Origin: Pseudomonas maumuensis
GTDB taxonomy: Bacteria; Pseudomonadota; Gammaproteobacteria; Pseudomonadales; Pseudomonadaceae
DNA length: 64,000 nt
NCBI RefSeq assembly: GCF_019139675.1
Contig: NZ_CP077077.1
Coordinates: forward strand, 5,146,001 to 5,210,000
Direction: 5' to 3'
Shown: positions 1 through 8,872 of the stretch, piece by piece
Position numbering within the stretch: position 1 is the first letter of the stretch
Layout: every line of letters starts with the position of its first letter
The notes under the pieces: model-generated
Seen by the model: the letters and a program-made list of their open reading frames with translations, nothing else
What the model was told of the DNA's origin: nothing
Databases searched by the model: none
Position numbers and translations under genes: made by a program

Positions 1-1
1 C

Positions 2-565
2 GCCGGTGGCGGCACCGCAGACCTGCTGCACGCCCTGGGGCTGAACCAGCCGGCCATGCAGCGTCGCCCGCTGCACATGGTCCTGGCCAAGGGGCCCAAC
101 CTCAAGCCCCTGTATGCCCACTGCCTGGGCGGTGGCCCCAAGCCGCGCATCACCGTGACCACCCACCCCGCCGCCGACGGCCAATGGGTGTGGTACCTGG
201 GTGGCGATATCGCCGAAGCCGACGGCGTTGCCCGTGAGCCCGCTGCGCAGATCGCCGCGGCGCAGAAGGAGGTCGCCAGCCTGTTGCCTTGGGTCGATCA
301 GAGCCTGGTGCGCTGGGCCACCCTGCGCGTCGATCGCGCCGAGCCCGCGCAATCGGGCCTGGTGCGCCCGGACAACGCTTTCCTTGCCGACCAGCAGCGC
401 CTGCTGGTCGGTTGGCCGACCAAGCTGGCCCTGGCGCCGGACTTCGCCGATCGCGTGCTGGCCAGCTTCGAACGTGACGGTATCCGCCCGGCGAGCCAGC
501 CGAACCTCACCGACCTCCCCCGCCCACCGCTGGCGCTGCCTGCCTGGGAGCAACTGCTGCCATGA
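2..565 (+). CDS. FAD-dependent oxidoreductase, C-terminal part (partial at window start)
   Basis: An open reading frame enters from the left edge in frame 2 and runs to a TGA at 563-565, leaving 187 visible residues. It begins with AGGGTADLL, which resembles the glycine-rich asparagine-alanine-glycine stretch before the C-terminal half of DAO/GlpD-type flavoproteins. Later segments (WYLGGDIAEADG, RPDNAFLADQQRLLVGWPTKLALAPDFADRV) also fit the substrate and FAD-binding end of that family. The N-terminal dinucleotide-binding motif is outside the window, so the family call rests on the C-terminal half only. The stop overlaps the start of the next gene (ATGA), which indicates translational coupling with the aldo/keto reductase. 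The substrate cannot be told from what is visible. Confidence 0.6.
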   Translation, partial: AGGGTADLLHALGLNQPAMQRRPLHMVLAKGPNLKPLYAHCLGGGPKPRITVTTHPAADGQWVWYLGGDIAEADGVAREPAAQIAAAQKEVASLLPWVDQSLVRWATLRVDRAEPAQSGLVRPDNAFLADQQRLLVGWPTKLALAPDFADRVLASFERDGIRPASQPNLTDLPRPPLALPAWEQLLP

Positions 566-1374
566 GCCTGCCAACCCTGCACGATCACCACCGCCCCTTG
601 GGCAGCACCGGCCTGCGGGTATCGCCACTGGGCCTGGGCACGGTCAAGCTGGGCCGCGACCAAGGCGTCAAATACCCCAACGGCTTCACCATCCCCGATG
701 ACGAGGCCGCGCGCCTGTTGCTCGCGCAAGCCCGCGAGCTGGGCATCAACCTGATCGACACCGCCCCGGCCTATGGCCGCAGCGAGGAGCGCCTCGGCCC
801 GTTGCTGCGCGGCCAACGCGAGCAATGGGTAATCGTCAGCAAGGTCGGGGAAGAGTTCGAGGATGGCCAGTCGCATTTCGATTTCAGCGCCGCCCATACC
901 CGTCGCTCGGTCGAACGCAGCCTCAAGCGCCTGGAGACCGACCGCATCGAGCTAGTGCTGGTGCACTCCGATGGCAACGACCTGGCGATCCTCGAGCAGG
1001 AGGGGGTGTATGAAACCCTGGCCGCGCTCAAGCGCGAGGGCAAGATCCTCGGCTACGGTTTCTCCGGCAAGACCGCCGCAGGTGGCCTGAAGGCCCTGGA
1101 ACGGGGTGATTGCGCCATGGTCACCTACAACCTCAACGAGCAGGCGGAGCGGCCCGTGCTCGACTACGCTGCCGAACACGGCAAGGCCATCCTGGTGAAG
1201 AAAGCCCTGGCCAGCGGCCATATCTGCCTGGCTCCGGGTATCGATCCGGTGCAGGCCAGCTTCGAGTTGCTGTTTGCCCACCCCGGCGTATGCAGTGCCA
1301 TCGTCGGCACCATCAACCCAGTGCATCTGGCCCACAACGTGGCCACCGTCGCCCGCATCCTGGGTCGGCCCTGA
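562..1374 (+). CDS. aldo/keto reductase
   Basis: This 270-residue protein is a TIM-barrel NADPH-dependent oxidoreductase of the aldo/keto reductase superfamily. The catalytic tetrad is visible: Asp and Tyr in IDTAPAYGRSEERLG (about residues 59-73), Lys in VIVSKVGEEF, and His in LVLVHSDG. The N-terminal LGSTGLRVSPLGLGTVKLG is the usual first strand of the family. Length is slightly short for the family (about 280-340). The ATG overlaps the TGA of the flavoprotein gene upstream by four bases, so the two are probably one transcript. The native substrate is not predictable; these enzymes usually reduce aldehydes or ketones in the cytoplasm. Confidence 0.9.
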   Translation: MSLPTLHDHHRPLGSTGLRVSPLGLGTVKLGRDQGVKYPNGFTIPDDEAARLLLAQARELGINLIDTAPAYGRSEERLGPLLRGQREQWVIVSKVGEEFEDGQSHFDFSAAHTRRSVERSLKRLETDRIELVLVHSDGNDLAILEQEGVYETLAALKREGKILGYGFSGKTAAGGLKALERGDCAMVTYNLNEQAERPVLDYAAEHGKAILVKKALASGHICLAPGIDPVQASFELLFAHPGVCSAIVGTINPVHLAHNVATVARILGRP

Positions 1375-1411
1375 GCCGCCCGGGCGGGGGCCCAACGCAA
1401 GGAGGAGCCTC

Positions 1412-2380
1412 GTGCCGCGTACGCTGATCCGCAAGAATCCGAGCAATTTCAAGACCCTGCCGCTGCATGTCGAGGCCACTCCCGATGGCCTGACCTACCA
1501 GAGCATTGGTATGCCGCTGAACTTTGCCCAGACCCTGCAGCGGCGCAAGGCCATTCAGGTCGCCGACCCCGAGCATTTCGTGGCCGAACTGGCCAACCTC
1601 GGCGTATCGGTGCGCCTGACCCTGCACTGGCAGGGCCGCGACTACTGGGTGCTGGTGCGCCAGCGCCGACAGGACCGTGGCGATGTGGTGCTCAAGCTGA
1701 TTTCCGGCTATGTACCGGCCCATGAGCTGAACCTGCCGCTGCACACGGCGATCCAGGAAGTGGCCGAGGAGTGCCTGCTGGAAACTCCTGAAGGCTGGCT
1801 TGGCGGACGTTTCAACGACACCTGGCTACCGGCGCCCTATGCCGACGCCCTGCACTACCGAGAAGCGCTGCCGTTCGTGCTTACGCCCGAGTCCGGTGCC
1901 GCCCGCCCGGTGCATTGCGCCAGGCTGATCCTGTTGGAGCGACCACGGGCCTACGTGCACCTGCCCACCGCATCGTTGCAGTTGATCTACGACCTGCGTC
2001 TGCAGGTGCCAAAAGAGGCCAAGTCACTGAGCCTGTTCCATGTCGACGAGAGGCTCGAAGGCGACCAACTGGTGGCACGGCTCGATCGCAAGCGACCAGA
2101 CCTTTACCTGATGCCGTTGAAGGACGGCCAGCCCGTGGCGGAGCTGTTCACACTGAGGAAGGACCAGTTGCTACCGGCAAGCACGCGCGGCCTATGGCTG
2201 GCCGAGAGCTTTGCGCAGCAGGAAGGCTGGGTGGTACGCGAAGAGCGGATACGCTGGAAGGACTGGTTGAAACGCCAGGGCTTGGTAGAACACAAGCGTG
2301 AACCGGCTTCGCACCTGGAGCGCTTCAGTGACAAGGCCCGGGCATTACTGGAGCGGGCGCGGGACACGCTGCACAAATGA
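1412..2380 (+). CDS. conserved protein with a degenerate Nudix-like motif
   Basis: A 322-residue cytoplasmic protein without signal peptide or membrane segments. The GTG start at 1412 is preceded by a strong AAGGAGG at 1399-1405; upstream codons in the frame lie inside the previous gene. Around residues 103-130 the order G-x5-E-x9-QEVAEECLL resembles the Nudix box (G-x5-E-x7-REUxEExGU). Two residues are inserted, and Arg and Gly are replaced, so pyrophosphohydrolase activity is uncertain. I recall relatives being labelled metal ABC transporter ATPase in databases, but no Walker A, Walker B or ABC signature is present. It is co-directional with the aldo/keto reductase and separated by 37 bp, so probably co-transcribed. 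Function unknown. Confidence 0.75.
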   Translation: MPRTLIRKNPSNFKTLPLHVEATPDGLTYQSIGMPLNFAQTLQRRKAIQVADPEHFVAELANLGVSVRLTLHWQGRDYWVLVRQRRQDRGDVVLKLISGYVPAHELNLPLHTAIQEVAEECLLETPEGWLGGRFNDTWLPAPYADALHYREALPFVLTPESGAARPVHCARLILLERPRAYVHLPTASLQLIYDLRLQVPKEAKSLSLFHVDERLEGDQLVARLDRKRPDLYLMPLKDGQPVAELFTLRKDQLLPASTRGLWLAESFAQQEGWVVREERIRWKDWLKRQGLVEHKREPASHLERFSDKARALLERARDTLHK

Positions 2381-2434
2381 GCGCGGGGCAAGCCCACAGC
2401 CACGAGTATCTTGGCAGCGGGCTTGCCCCGCGAT
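2381..2434. repeat. paired REP palindrome, GCGGGGCAAGCCC type
   Basis: Two inverted copies (GCGCGGGGCAAGCCC and GGGCTTGCCCCGCG) sit between two convergent genes, directly after the plus-strand stop and just before the minus-strand hldE stop. The hairpin could end transcription from both sides. It belongs to the same family as the elements near 15.15, 22.05, 42.43 and 51.09 kb. Confidence 0.8.
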
Positions 2435-2444
2435 TGCAGCTGAG

Positions 2445-3866
2445 TCAGTGCTTACGAATCTTCTCGACGATCGCCGTGGTCGAGCTGTTCTCCACCAGGC
2501 CCAACACCTTTACCGTACCGCCATAGGCCTTGACGATATCGGCGCCGACCACCTGGTCGATACCGTAGTCGCCGCCCTTGACCAGCACATCCGGCTTGAC
2601 CTGGCGCAGCAGGTTTTCGGGGGTGTCCTCGGGGAAGCTGATGACCCAGTCCACCGCACCGAGCCCGGCCAGCACGGCCATGCGCCGATCGACGCTGTTG
2701 ATCGGGCGCCCCGGGCCTTTCAGGCGGCTGACCGACGCATCGTCGTTGATCGCGACAATCAGGCGGTCGCCCTGGGCACGGGCCTGCTCCAGGTAGGTCA
2801 CATGACCTGCGTGCAGGATGTCGAAGCAGCCATTGGTGAAGACGATCTTCTCGTTGTGCGCCCTGGCGTCATCGATGGCCAGCAGCAGCTGCTCCAAGCC
2901 CAACACACCGCGCTCGGAGCCTTCCTCACGCTGGATCGCGCGGCGCAGTTCGGGGGCGCTGATAGCCGCGGTACCCAATTTGCCGACTACGATACCGGCG
3001 GCCAGGTTGGCCAGGGCGACCGCGTGAGGCAGGTCTTCGCCAGCGGCAATGGCGGCAGCAAGGGTCGAAATCACTGTATCGCCGGCACCGGTGACGTCGA
3101 ACACCTCACGGGCTCGGGCCGGCAGGTGCAGCGCCGGGTGGCCGATACGCAGCAAGGTCATGCCGTGCTCGCCACGGGTCACCAGCAGCGCGCCCAGGTC
3201 CAGCTCTTCGAGCAGCTTCAGGCCCTTGGCCACCAGTTCGGCCTCGTCGGCGCAACGGCCGACGATGGTCTCGAACTCGCTGAGGTTCGGGGTGATCAGG
3301 CTGGCGCCGCGATAGATCGAAAAATCCTTGCCCTTAGGGTCGGCCAGCACCGGGATGCCTTTGCCGCGGGCGGCCTGGATCAGCGATTGGTGGTTCTTCA
3401 GTGCGCCCTTGCCGTAGTCGGACAGTACCAGCACCTTGACGCCTTCGAGCAACCCATCCACTTCCGCACCTAGCGACAGCGGGTCGGTGGCGAAGGGTTC
3501 TTCGAAATCGATGCGCAGCAACTGCTGGTGGCGGCTCATGACCCGCAGCTTGACGATGGTCGGCTGATGGGCGATGCGCTGGAAGATCGAGCGTACGCCT
3601 GCGGCCTGCAGGCTGTTGGTCAGGCTATCGGCGGCCTCGTCCTGGCCAGTGACACCGACCAACGCGGCTGGGGCACCGAGCGCGGCGATGTTCAAGGCCA
3701 CGTTGGCAGCGCCGCCGGGGCGATCCTCGATCTGATCGACCTTGACCACCGGCACCGGCGCCTCAGGCGATATACGCGAAGTACCGCCATGCCAGTAGCG
3801 GTCGAGCATGACATCGCCGACCACCAGTACCGGGGCTTGATCGAAACGCGGCATGGACAACTTCAT
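2445..3866 (-). CDS. hldE: bifunctional heptose 7-phosphate kinase / heptose 1-phosphate adenylyltransferase
   Basis: HldE makes ADP-heptose for the LPS inner core. It phosphorylates D-glycero-beta-D-manno-heptose 7-phosphate at C1 and, after a phosphatase step, transfers AMP. The N-terminal half is a PfkB/ribokinase domain ([13 protein letters not shown] near residue 12; anion-hole motif DVTGAGDTV near 258-266). The C-terminal half is a nucleotidyltransferase with [19 protein letters not shown] near 341-359. The length of 473 residues equals the family norm. I chose ATG at 3866, giving MKLSMPRF; an in-frame TTG two codons upstream is possible but less likely. It lies 131 bp downstream of msbA, in the order expected for Pseudomonas LPS clusters. 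Confidence 0.97.
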   Translation of the reverse strand: MKLSMPRFDQAPVLVVGDVMLDRYWHGGTSRISPEAPVPVVKVDQIEDRPGGAANVALNIAALGAPAALVGVTGQDEAADSLTNSLQAAGVRSIFQRIAHQPTIVKLRVMSRHQQLLRIDFEEPFATDPLSLGAEVDGLLEGVKVLVLSDYGKGALKNHQSLIQAARGKGIPVLADPKGKDFSIYRGASLITPNLSEFETIVGRCADEAELVAKGLKLLEELDLGALLVTRGEHGMTLLRIGHPALHLPARAREVFDVTGAGDTVISTLAAAIAAGEDLPHAVALANLAAGIVVGKLGTAAISAPELRRAIQREEGSERGVLGLEQLLLAIDDARAHNEKIVFTNGCFDILHAGHVTYLEQARAQGDRLIVAINDDASVSRLKGPGRPINSVDRRMAVLAGLGAVDWVISFPEDTPENLLRQVKPDVLVKGGDYGIDQVVGADIVKAYGGTVKVLGLVENSSTTAIVEKIRKH

Positions 3867-3964
3867 GGGCAACCCATTATTGGAAAAGTGAACAGGGGCA
3901 GGATATTAGCACAGGGTTGAGGAGGGCTTTACGGCCAGCTTCGCTGTGGAAAACTGCAGTGACA

Positions 3965-3987
3965 ATCGGGGCCTTGCCGGCCCCGAT
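3965..3987 (-). terminator. hairpin downstream of msbA
   Basis: A perfect 9-bp stem (ATCGGGGCC / GGCCCCGAT) with a 5-nt loop lies 11 bp past the msbA stop. On the minus strand it is followed by mixed sequence with a short TTTT about 12 bases on, so as an intrinsic terminator it is weak and may only attenuate read-through into hldE. Confidence 0.45.
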
Positions 3988-3997
3988 CTCAGGAACT

Positions 3998-5809
3998 TCA
4001 AGTGATATCGGCGTTTTCTGGCGCATCCAGCCCCATCGCGTGCAGGCGGGCATAATAGCCATTGGCCTCTAGCAGCGCTGCATGAGTACCGCGCTCCACC
4101 AGACGGCCCTGGTCCATGACCAGGATCATGTCCGCCTTCTCGATGGTCGACAGTCGGTGCGCAATGACCAGCGTGGTGCGTCCCTGCATGACATGGTCAA
4201 GGGCCGCCTGGATATGCCGCTCGGACTCGGTGTCGAGCGCCGAGGTCGCCTCGTCCAGAATCAGCAACGGCGCGTTCTTCAGCAGGGCACGCGCTATCGC
4301 CAGGCGCTGGCGCTGGCCGCCGGACAACAGCACGCCGTTTTCCCCGACCTCAGTATCGAAGCCTTTGGGCAGTTGCTCGACGAACTCCTTGGCGTAGGCA
4401 TCGGCGGCGGCGGCCTCGATGTCGGCCCGAGGGGCCCCAGCCAGATCGCCATAGGCAATGTTGTTGGCCACGGTGTCGTTGAACAACGTGACGTGCTGAG
4501 TGACCTGGGACACATGCCGACGCAGGTTACGCAGGCGATAGTCCTCGATCTCCACGCCATCGAGCAGGATCTGCCCTTCGCTGTGATGGTAGAAACGCGG
4601 AATCAGCGCCGCCAGCGTCGACTTGCCGCTACCCGACCGGCCAACCAGGGCGATCATCTGGCCCGGCTCGGCGGTGAAGCTGATGTCGCTAAGCACCTGG
4701 CGCTCGGTGCCCGGGTAGGTGAAGCTGAGGTTGCGAACCTCAAGGCGGCCCTGCACTCGTTCCTTCTCCACAGTGCCTTTGTCCACTTCGGGCTCTTCGT
4801 CCAGTTGCTCGAATATGCTCTCGGCGCCCGCCAGGCCCTTCTGAATGGTCGAGCTGACTTCCGATAGCTGGCGGATCGGCTTGGGCAGCAAGCCGGCGGC
4901 GGTGATGTAGGCCACCAAATCACCCGCTGACGCGTCCCCTCGCAGGAACAGCACCAGGAACATCAGCGTGGCCATGGCGGTATAGATCACCAGTTGCAGC
5001 AGCGGCGTGTACAACGCGCCGGTCTTGGTCATACGCAGCTGCTTGTCGGTGTTGCTCTGGCTGGCCTGGCTGAAGCGCTGCTCCTCGTAACGCTCACCGC
5101 CGAAACTGCGCACCACCCGATAACCCTGGATGGTCTCGGAGGCAACGTGCGTCACATCCCCCATGGCCACTTGGATCTTCTTGCTCTGCTTGCGGAATTT
5201 CTTGCTGGCGGTGCTTACCATCACGGCGATCACCGGCAGGATCGCCAGCATGACCAGGGTCAGCTTCCAGTTCATCCACAGCAGGTAGACGAACAGGAAC
5301 ACCACCGTCAGTCCTTCACGGATCACCACTTTGATCGCATCGGTGGCGGCACCGGTGACCATGGTCACGTTGAAGGTGATGCGCGAAATCAGGTGGCCGG
5401 AGTTGTGGTTGTCGAAATAGCGATTGGGCAGGACCAGCAGCTTGTTGAACAGCTCCACACGCAGGTCATGCACCAGGCACAGCGACACTTTGGCCAGGAA
5501 GTAGTTGCCGAGGAACGATCCCAGCCCCTGCCAGGCGGCGATGAGGATGATCAGCAGCGGCACCGCCTGCAGCAGTTGCAAGTCTCGCAGGTAGGGCACG
5601 TCGGGGAAGAGAACGGCCTGGGGGTTGCTCAGGCCGTCGACGAAATACTTGAGGATCCCGGCCAGCATCGGCTGGGTCGAGGCGAAGATCACGAACCCCA
5701 CGATGCTCAGCAGGAAGATGCCGATGTAGGGTTTCACGTAGCTCAGCAGCCTGAAGTAGATCTTCAGGCTGGAGGTGTTCTCCGCCGGTAGCGGTGTTTC
5801 GGCCATCAT
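3998..5809 (-). CDS. msbA: lipid A export ABC transporter, permease-ATPase
   Basis: MsbA flips lipid A-core from the inner to the outer leaflet of the inner membrane, using ATP as a homodimer. The 603-residue protein is a half-transporter. Six membrane segments occupy about residues 20-310, followed by an ABC ATPase. Walker A (GRSGSGKST, about 389-397), signature LSGGQRQR (about 491), Walker B LLILDEAT (about 516) and the switch His in VIAHRLST (about 548) are all intact. It sits 12 bp downstream of the waaL-like gene on the same strand, so the two are likely co-transcribed with the core-assembly cluster. Length and motifs match the family; nothing is missing. Confidence 0.96.
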   Translation of the reverse strand: MMAETPLPAENTSSLKIYFRLLSYVKPYIGIFLLSIVGFVIFASTQPMLAGILKYFVDGLSNPQAVLFPDVPYLRDLQLLQAVPLLIILIAAWQGLGSFLGNYFLAKVSLCLVHDLRVELFNKLLVLPNRYFDNHNSGHLISRITFNVTMVTGAATDAIKVVIREGLTVVFLFVYLLWMNWKLTLVMLAILPVIAVMVSTASKKFRKQSKKIQVAMGDVTHVASETIQGYRVVRSFGGERYEEQRFSQASQSNTDKQLRMTKTGALYTPLLQLVIYTAMATLMFLVLFLRGDASAGDLVAYITAAGLLPKPIRQLSEVSSTIQKGLAGAESIFEQLDEEPEVDKGTVEKERVQGRLEVRNLSFTYPGTERQVLSDISFTAEPGQMIALVGRSGSGKSTLAALIPRFYHHSEGQILLDGVEIEDYRLRNLRRHVSQVTQHVTLFNDTVANNIAYGDLAGAPRADIEAAAADAYAKEFVEQLPKGFDTEVGENGVLLSGGQRQRLAIARALLKNAPLLILDEATSALDTESERHIQAALDHVMQGRTTLVIAHRLSTIEKADMILVMDQGRLVERGTHAALLEANGYYARLHAMGLDAPENADIT

Positions 5810-5821
5810 CGAGCTCGCTGT

Positions 5822-6997
5822 TCAGATTGAACCGGCGATTTTACCACAGCGTCGATTCTGGTCATCTGCCCATGGCAACAACATCGCCAGGCCCACCGGC
5901 AACCAGCTGATGAACCACTCGGCGCGCGGGGTGGCGGTCAGGCTGGCGGCGTCGAACTGCATGGCCAGGGTGGAAAACACCCAGAGGCCAAGCAGAGCCT
6001 TGCCAAAGGCCGTGTGCCGGGCGCGGACGATCTCGCCCAGGGTGAACAACCAGACCGCCAGCCACAGCAGCATGCCCGGCAAACCCAGCTCCACGGCGAC
6101 ATGGGTGAACATGTTGTGCGTATGCTCGAACAGCTCGCCAAGCGCCTCAACGCGGTAGTAGGCGCCAAGCCCCAGTCCAGTGAGCGGATGCTCGGCGATC
6201 ATGTGCATGGACGACACGAAGATTTCTGGGCGATAGGAGGAACCGCGCGCCATGATCAAGTCGTACATCAGGTAGAACGCCGCCCCCGTCGCCAAAGTGG
6301 CCAACAGCGCGAAGCACTGGCTGGCACGATCACGGTGCCACAGAACACCCAGGATGACCGTCGCAACCAACGCCAATGCGGCGCCTCGGCTCTGGCTGAG
6401 AATCACGAACGCCCCCAGGCAGCCCAGCCCCAGTGCCCAGGCCAGTTGCAGACCACGGTGACGCGGGCAGGCATACAGCATCCACAGGATAGCGGCGGCA
6501 ATGACATAGGCGCCTAGAATCGGATGGGAAATCTCACCAATGCCGGCCAGACGCTCGACCAATGGCTGGCCAGATACTCCGTAAAACTCCACGATCGAAA
6601 TCAACGCGGCTACCGCCAACAGGGCACCGCCTAGCTGCAGCAGGCGCCAGGCAGCTGATAGCCCCATGCTTCCCAGCAGCGGAAAGGCCATTAGAAACAG
6701 CAGGATGTACAGCAGCCGCTTGGCTTCGCGTACACCGTCTTCAGCAGCCGACCAAAACAGCGTCACAGCGCTCCAGATCAGCAATGCAGCGATACCGATC
6801 CACAATGCCGGCTGTCGACACCAGGCCTGAAGGAACACCCGCCTGGCGGACCACGCCAACCCCAGGGTGGGCAACCACAGAAACAGGATCATGCCCTGTT
6901 GGTACAACTTGTTGGTTGGCGCCAACGCCACCGCCGCCAAAAACCAGACAAAACCCGTTGCCAGCCAAGCCTTCGCCCAGCTTTTCTCGTACAACAT
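5822..6997 (-). CDS. waaL: O-antigen ligase / polymerase family membrane protein (WaaL-like)
   Basis: A polytopic inner-membrane protein of 391 residues with roughly ten to twelve hydrophobic segments. Near residue 300 it carries the Wzy_C/WaaL periplasmic-loop motif FEHTHNMFTHVAVELGLPG, including the HxHN-like His thought to be needed for ligation. WaaL transfers undecaprenyl-linked O-antigen to lipid A-core in the periplasm. I chose ATG at 6997 (MLYEKSWAK) because GGGGGA lies just upstream; an ATG at 7057 would add 20 residues of poorly hydrophobic sequence. The gene is placed directly before msbA, as waaL (PA4999) is in P. aeruginosa as I remember it. A polymerase role cannot be excluded by sequence alone. 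Confidence 0.82.
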   Translation of the reverse strand: MLYEKSWAKAWLATGFVWFLAAVALAPTNKLYQQGMILFLWLPTLGLAWSARRVFLQAWCRQPALWIGIAALLIWSAVTLFWSAAEDGVREAKRLLYILLFLMAFPLLGSMGLSAAWRLLQLGGALLAVAALISIVEFYGVSGQPLVERLAGIGEISHPILGAYVIAAAILWMLYACPRHRGLQLAWALGLGCLGAFVILSQSRGAALALVATVILGVLWHRDRASQCFALLATLATGAAFYLMYDLIMARGSSYRPEIFVSSMHMIAEHPLTGLGLGAYYRVEALGELFEHTHNMFTHVAVELGLPGMLLWLAVWLFTLGEIVRARHTAFGKALLGLWVFSTLAMQFDAASLTATPRAEWFISWLPVGLAMLLPWADDQNRRCGKIAGSI

Positions 6998-7102
6998 CCC
7001 TTTCCCCCGGTGAAACACAAATACACCAACATGGTGCTGACAGATAATTTTCGGCATTATTGCCGGTCATTTTGCCTGCTCTTAAGACAAGGCTCTAATC
7101 AC

Positions 7103-7708
7103 ATGCATTGCTCCCGGCTCTCCCAGGTCGAATTCGACTACATGACACTCGGTGCCAAGGTGCTCGAGGCAGATAGCCATGGCGCCAAAGTCTACCTGCT
7201 TGAGGATGGAAATATTCTCAAGGTTTTCCGTCGCAAACGCCTTATTTCATCTGCGCTGCTGCGCCCTTACTCGCAGCGCTTCATCGACAATGCCGCGCGC
7301 CTGACCCTGGCAGGCTTCCCGACCCTGGAAGTGCTCAGCCACCACAAGCTGCCACTGCCGGGACGCACCGCGGTACTTTACCGTCCCTTGCCGGGTCAAA
7401 CATTGTTGCAATTGTCACGCACCCCTGGTTTCAGCTGGGAGCGGGAACTGCCCCGCCTCATCGAGCTGATCCATCGCCTGCATCGCGCAGGGATCTACTT
7501 CCGTTCATTGCATCTGGGCAACGTGGTTGAAACCCCCGAAGGGTTGCTGGGGCTGATCGACGTGGCCGACATGCGCTTCCTGCGTGCGCCGTTGTCGTCG
7601 CGATTGGTGCAACGCAACGTGCAGCACATGGTCCGCTACATCGAACGGGAACCCCTCGCCAGTACATTTCCCCTCGAGCAATTCCAGACAGCCTTGACCA
7701 GTCAATGA
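7103..7708 (+). CDS. LPS-kinase-like protein (toluene tolerance protein family)
   Basis: A 201-residue protein with a reduced protein-kinase-like fold. The segment LIELIHRLHRAGIYFRSLHLGNVVETPEGLLGLIDVADMRF (about 125-165) follows the pattern HxxG-x5-LHxxN-x8-LIDxxD of WaaP/Kdo-kinase-type enzymes, though the catalytic Asp before the Asn appears as His. An ATP-lysine candidate lies in GNILKVFRRKRL. I recall orthologues being named toluene tolerance protein in P. putida, and PA4998 being the P. aeruginosa counterpart. The gene is on the strand opposite to the LPS cluster that surrounds it, and its stop is three bases from the stop of the convergent glycosyltransferase. The ATG at 7103 is preceded by AAGG; an ATG at 7031 is an alternative. 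Confidence 0.7.
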   Translation: MHCSRLSQVEFDYMTLGAKVLEADSHGAKVYLLEDGNILKVFRRKRLISSALLRPYSQRFIDNAARLTLAGFPTLEVLSHHKLPLPGRTAVLYRPLPGQTLLQLSRTPGFSWERELPRLIELIHRLHRAGIYFRSLHLGNVVETPEGLLGLIDVADMRFLRAPLSSRLVQRNVQHMVRYIEREPLASTFPLEQFQTALTSQ

Positions 7709-7711
7709 CCG

Positions 7712-8815
7712 TCAGCGCTCCAGCAGGCCAGCCGAGCCAGCCTTGAAGGCCTGCCAACCCTCATCCGGGGCCAGGGCTTTCCATTGTTCGGACGCCTTTG
7801 CCTCGGCGTTCCACTGGTGACAGTCGCTCATGGCAGCGGTCCAAGCGTGCTCATCGCCAACGGGAAGGTAGCATCCGCTCTCGCCCAACTGCTCGCGGAA
7901 CACCGGCAAGTCGCTGCAGACCACAGGCACCCTGGACAGCACGGCCTCCTGAACCACCAACCCCAGCCCCTCGGCATGGGAAGGCACGAACAACCAGTCG
8001 AATGCCGGATACAAACGTGTCGAGTCCTTGCGATGACCATAGAGGCGTACGCTGTCACCCACGCCGAGTGACCTGACCCGAGCCTCCAGTTTTCCTCGCA
8101 GCGGGCCATCGCCCAAAATCGCCAGTTGCATGCCGGGCTGCGCTGCGTTTGCCTTGGCGAAAGCCTCGATCAGCAGTTCGAATCCTTTGCTCTCGACCAA
8201 CCGCCCGACAGCACCCAGCACGGGGGCCGACGCCTGGGACGCGAGGCCCAACCCGCGCCTCGCCTCGGCCCGACTCGGCAACTGACTGCCGAATGCCTCG
8301 GGGTCGAGCGCCACGCGCAAGGTACGTACCGGGCGTCCCAGATCCAGTTCGAGCGCGCCGGCGAGCGTAGCGGAGACGGCAGCGACCCTCAGGCGCTCGA
8401 TGGGAAACCGGCGAAACAAAGCAATGTCACGCCCGGTCAAACGGGTCGCGCCATGAAACAGGACGGAGATTCTCACTTCAGGAAAATGCTGCATCAGGGG
8501 CAGCAACAGCCGCGCCACGCCTAAGCCGTCGATCAACAAGACATCAGGCGCCACATCTCTCAGCGCGCGACGCAGACGCCAGCGAACCCAGGCCAAGGTC
8601 AGGCGATGAGGCAGTCGCCCCTTGAGAACCCGAGCGGGCAAATGCCAATTGCGCACCTGCCCCACACCGCTGCACAGACCATCACCCAGCAACAGCCAAT
8701 TATGCACCTGGGCTCCCGCACAAGCATGCGCCAGCACCTGCCGATGAACGCTGTGGATGGATGAGAAAGGCGCCCCGCCCGACCACATCACGTTGAGGAT
8801 ATTCAACGGCTTCAC
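7712..8815 (-). CDS. glycosyltransferase family 4, LPS core
   Basis: A 367-residue GT-B fold glycosyltransferase. The C-terminal nucleotide-sugar domain shows the family pattern GRLVESKGFELLIEAF (about 208-223) and VPSHAEGLGLVVQEAVLSRVPVVCSD (about 281-306), where the Glu of the EAx7E-like motif contacts the sugar nucleotide. It is expected to act on the cytoplasmic face during outer-core or O-antigen attachment-site assembly. By position between the Ssg-like gene and the waaL-like gene it corresponds to wapR (PA5000) in P. aeruginosa, but the sugar specificity cannot be read from sequence, so I leave the symbol blank. Its stop nearly abuts the convergent kinase-like gene. Confidence 0.88.
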   Translation of the reverse strand: MKPLNILNVMWSGGAPFSSIHSVHRQVLAHACAGAQVHNWLLLGDGLCSGVGQVRNWHLPARVLKGRLPHRLTLAWVRWRLRRALRDVAPDVLLIDGLGVARLLLPLMQHFPEVRISVLFHGATRLTGRDIALFRRFPIERLRVAAVSATLAGALELDLGRPVRTLRVALDPEAFGSQLPSRAEARRGLGLASQASAPVLGAVGRLVESKGFELLIEAFAKANAAQPGMQLAILGDGPLRGKLEARVRSLGVGDSVRLYGHRKDSTRLYPAFDWLFVPSHAEGLGLVVQEAVLSRVPVVCSDLPVFREQLGESGCYLPVGDEHAWTAAMSDCHQWNAEAKASEQWKALAPDEGWQAFKAGSAGLLER

Positions 8816-8872
8816 GCCTCTCTGAAATTTCGATAAATCCTGAAACCAGTCACTTGCTGGAGCCGCAACGCC

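Noticed and set aside
2298..3473. About 390-codon plus-strand frame opposite hldE
   Set aside because: Shadow of hldE, which has complete kinase and nucleotidyltransferase motifs on the other strand.
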